A DNA stretch of 6,278 bases from Chthoniobacterales bacterium (lineage in GTDB: Bacteria; Verrucomicrobiota; Verrucomicrobiia; Chthoniobacterales; JACTMZ01), in assembly GCA_017853515.1 (NCBI GenBank), contig JAFMJK010000133.1:1-6278 (forward strand), written 5' to 3'. The notes under the pieces are model-generated. The model saw only the letters and a program-made list of their open reading frames with translations. It had not been told where the DNA came from and ran no database searches. Both the position numbers and the translations under genes were made by a program. Shown piece by piece: positions 5,768 to 6,278 of this stretch (position 1 is its first letter; every line of letters begins with the position of its first letter).

Positions 5768-6278
5768 TTGCCGAGGGCGAGACGTTCCGCGAGTTCGGGG
5801 GGCAGTCCGGCATCGATGATTTTTCGCTGCGCGGACTCGATGTCGTAGGGAATGCGGCGCAGTTCGACGTCCATGGTCTCCGGCTGGTAGATGACATAGG
5901 CGGCGCGCCAGTCGCCGTCGCGCGGCTGGCCGACACTGCCGATGTTGATCATGTATTGCGCGCCGGGCTTGAGATGGATCTTGTCGTAGCTCTGCTTTTT
6001 CACCGCCACACCGCTGCGGAAGAGCATCGGTTCGTGGGTGTGTCCGTAAAAACAGACCGGCGTGTGCTGGTATGTGAAGCTCGCCGCGGCGTCGCCGGGG
6101 GTGACGATGTAGCCCCACTTGTGCGGTGTATCGAGCGTGGCATGCACCACGGTGAAATCGCGGATGACGCGTTGCAGGCGCAGCGACCGCAGCCATTCCT
6201 TGTCGCGGTCGTCCAGTTGCTTGCGCGTCCAGCGGATCGCGGTGTCGGCCAAGTCGGTGAAGCCGGTGTCGGCACCCG
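5764..6278 (-). CDS. Metallophosphoesterase (calcineurin-like), C-terminal part (5' end cut by window edge)
   Basis: The frame is open from the right edge (first full codon at 6276) to TGA at 5766-5764, giving 170 visible residues. An in-frame TTG at 6252 is not a credible start because the conserved domain continues upstream. Visible motifs: an LDDRDKEWLRSL segment, FTVVHATLD (a metal-ligand His), the WGYIVTP stretch, PVCFYGHTHEPM (the C-terminal GHTH metal-binding motif) and INIGSVGQPRDGD. This matches the bacterial YfcE/diadenosine-tetraphosphatase-like branch of the two-metal phosphoesterases. The N-terminal motifs (D.H, GD..D, GNH) must lie outside the window, so substrate and completeness cannot be judged. 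The stop overlaps the GT9 start by 4 nt, forming a two-gene unit. A link to lipopolysaccharide assembly is only contextual; these enzymes are found beside many unrelated genes. Confidence 0.9.
   Translation of the reverse strand, partial: GADTGFTDLADTAIRWTRKQLDDRDKEWLRSLRLQRVIRDFTVVHATLDTPHKWGYIVTPGDAAASFTYQHTPVCFYGHTHEPMLFRSGVAVKKQSYDKIHLKPGAQYMINIGSVGQPRDGDWRAAYVIYQPETMDVELRRIPYDIESAQRKIIDAGLPPELAERLALGK

Noticed and set aside
5768..6196. Upstream extension of the GT9 frame to 6196 (466 aa in total)
   Set aside because: The extra residues run out of frame through the conserved metallophosphoesterase and are Arg/His-rich without motifs; the GT9 fold starts cleanly at the ATG at 5767.
1..6278. 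Search for CRISPR arrays, tRNA or rRNA genes, insertion sequences, long repeats or toxin-antitoxin pairs
   Set aside because: None seen by eye. Coding density is almost complete and all main genes are housekeeping or envelope functions.

Overview
This is ordinary chromosomal DNA from a high-GC (roughly 60-65% by eye) Gram-negative-type bacterium. The supporting signs are a family 9 (heptosyltransferase-type) glycosyltransferase, a MurJ lipid II flippase, an exported small protein, and genes that mostly lack a clear Shine-Dalgarno sequence. The overall character resembles Verrucomicrobiota, but that placement is inference from gene style. There is no rRNA, tRNA or other phylogenetic marker in the window.

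Layout. Positions 1-393 (+) hold the end of a DUF2231-type membrane protein cut by the left edge. It converges on a small exported cytochrome b562-like protein (401-823, -). Next is a compact minus-strand unit: a cold-shock protein (1402-1608) followed 2 nt later by shikimate kinase aroK (887-1399). This unit has a candidate sigma70-type promoter upstream and a candidate hairpin-plus-T6 terminator right after aroK. The T run of that terminator overlaps a perfect TTGACA box that could drive the b562-like gene, with a predicted transcript start at or within a few bases of its ATG.

Diverging from the cold-shock gene is a plus-strand operon with overlapping ends: purE (purine synthesis), tsaC/sua5 (tRNA t6A synthesis) and murJ (peptidoglycan precursor export). 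The overlaps are 4 and 8 nt. murJ runs head-on into a minus-strand pair: a metallophosphoesterase cut by the right edge (5764-6278), translationally coupled by an ATGA overlap to a GT9 glycosyltransferase (4796-5767). The murJ and GT9 stop codons overlap.

The genes serve core metabolism and envelope building: aromatic and purine precursors, tRNA modification, lipid II export and probable lipopolysaccharide core assembly. I found no mobile element, CRISPR array, RNA gene, defence system or biosynthetic island, and nothing that looks like a new system. The points worth a second look are the regulatory layout at 824-890, the loss of a haem-ligand methionine in the b562-like protein, and the very tight gene packing. 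The only intergenic gaps are 7, 63, 2 and about 119 bp, so no stretch over 300 bp lacks a gene.
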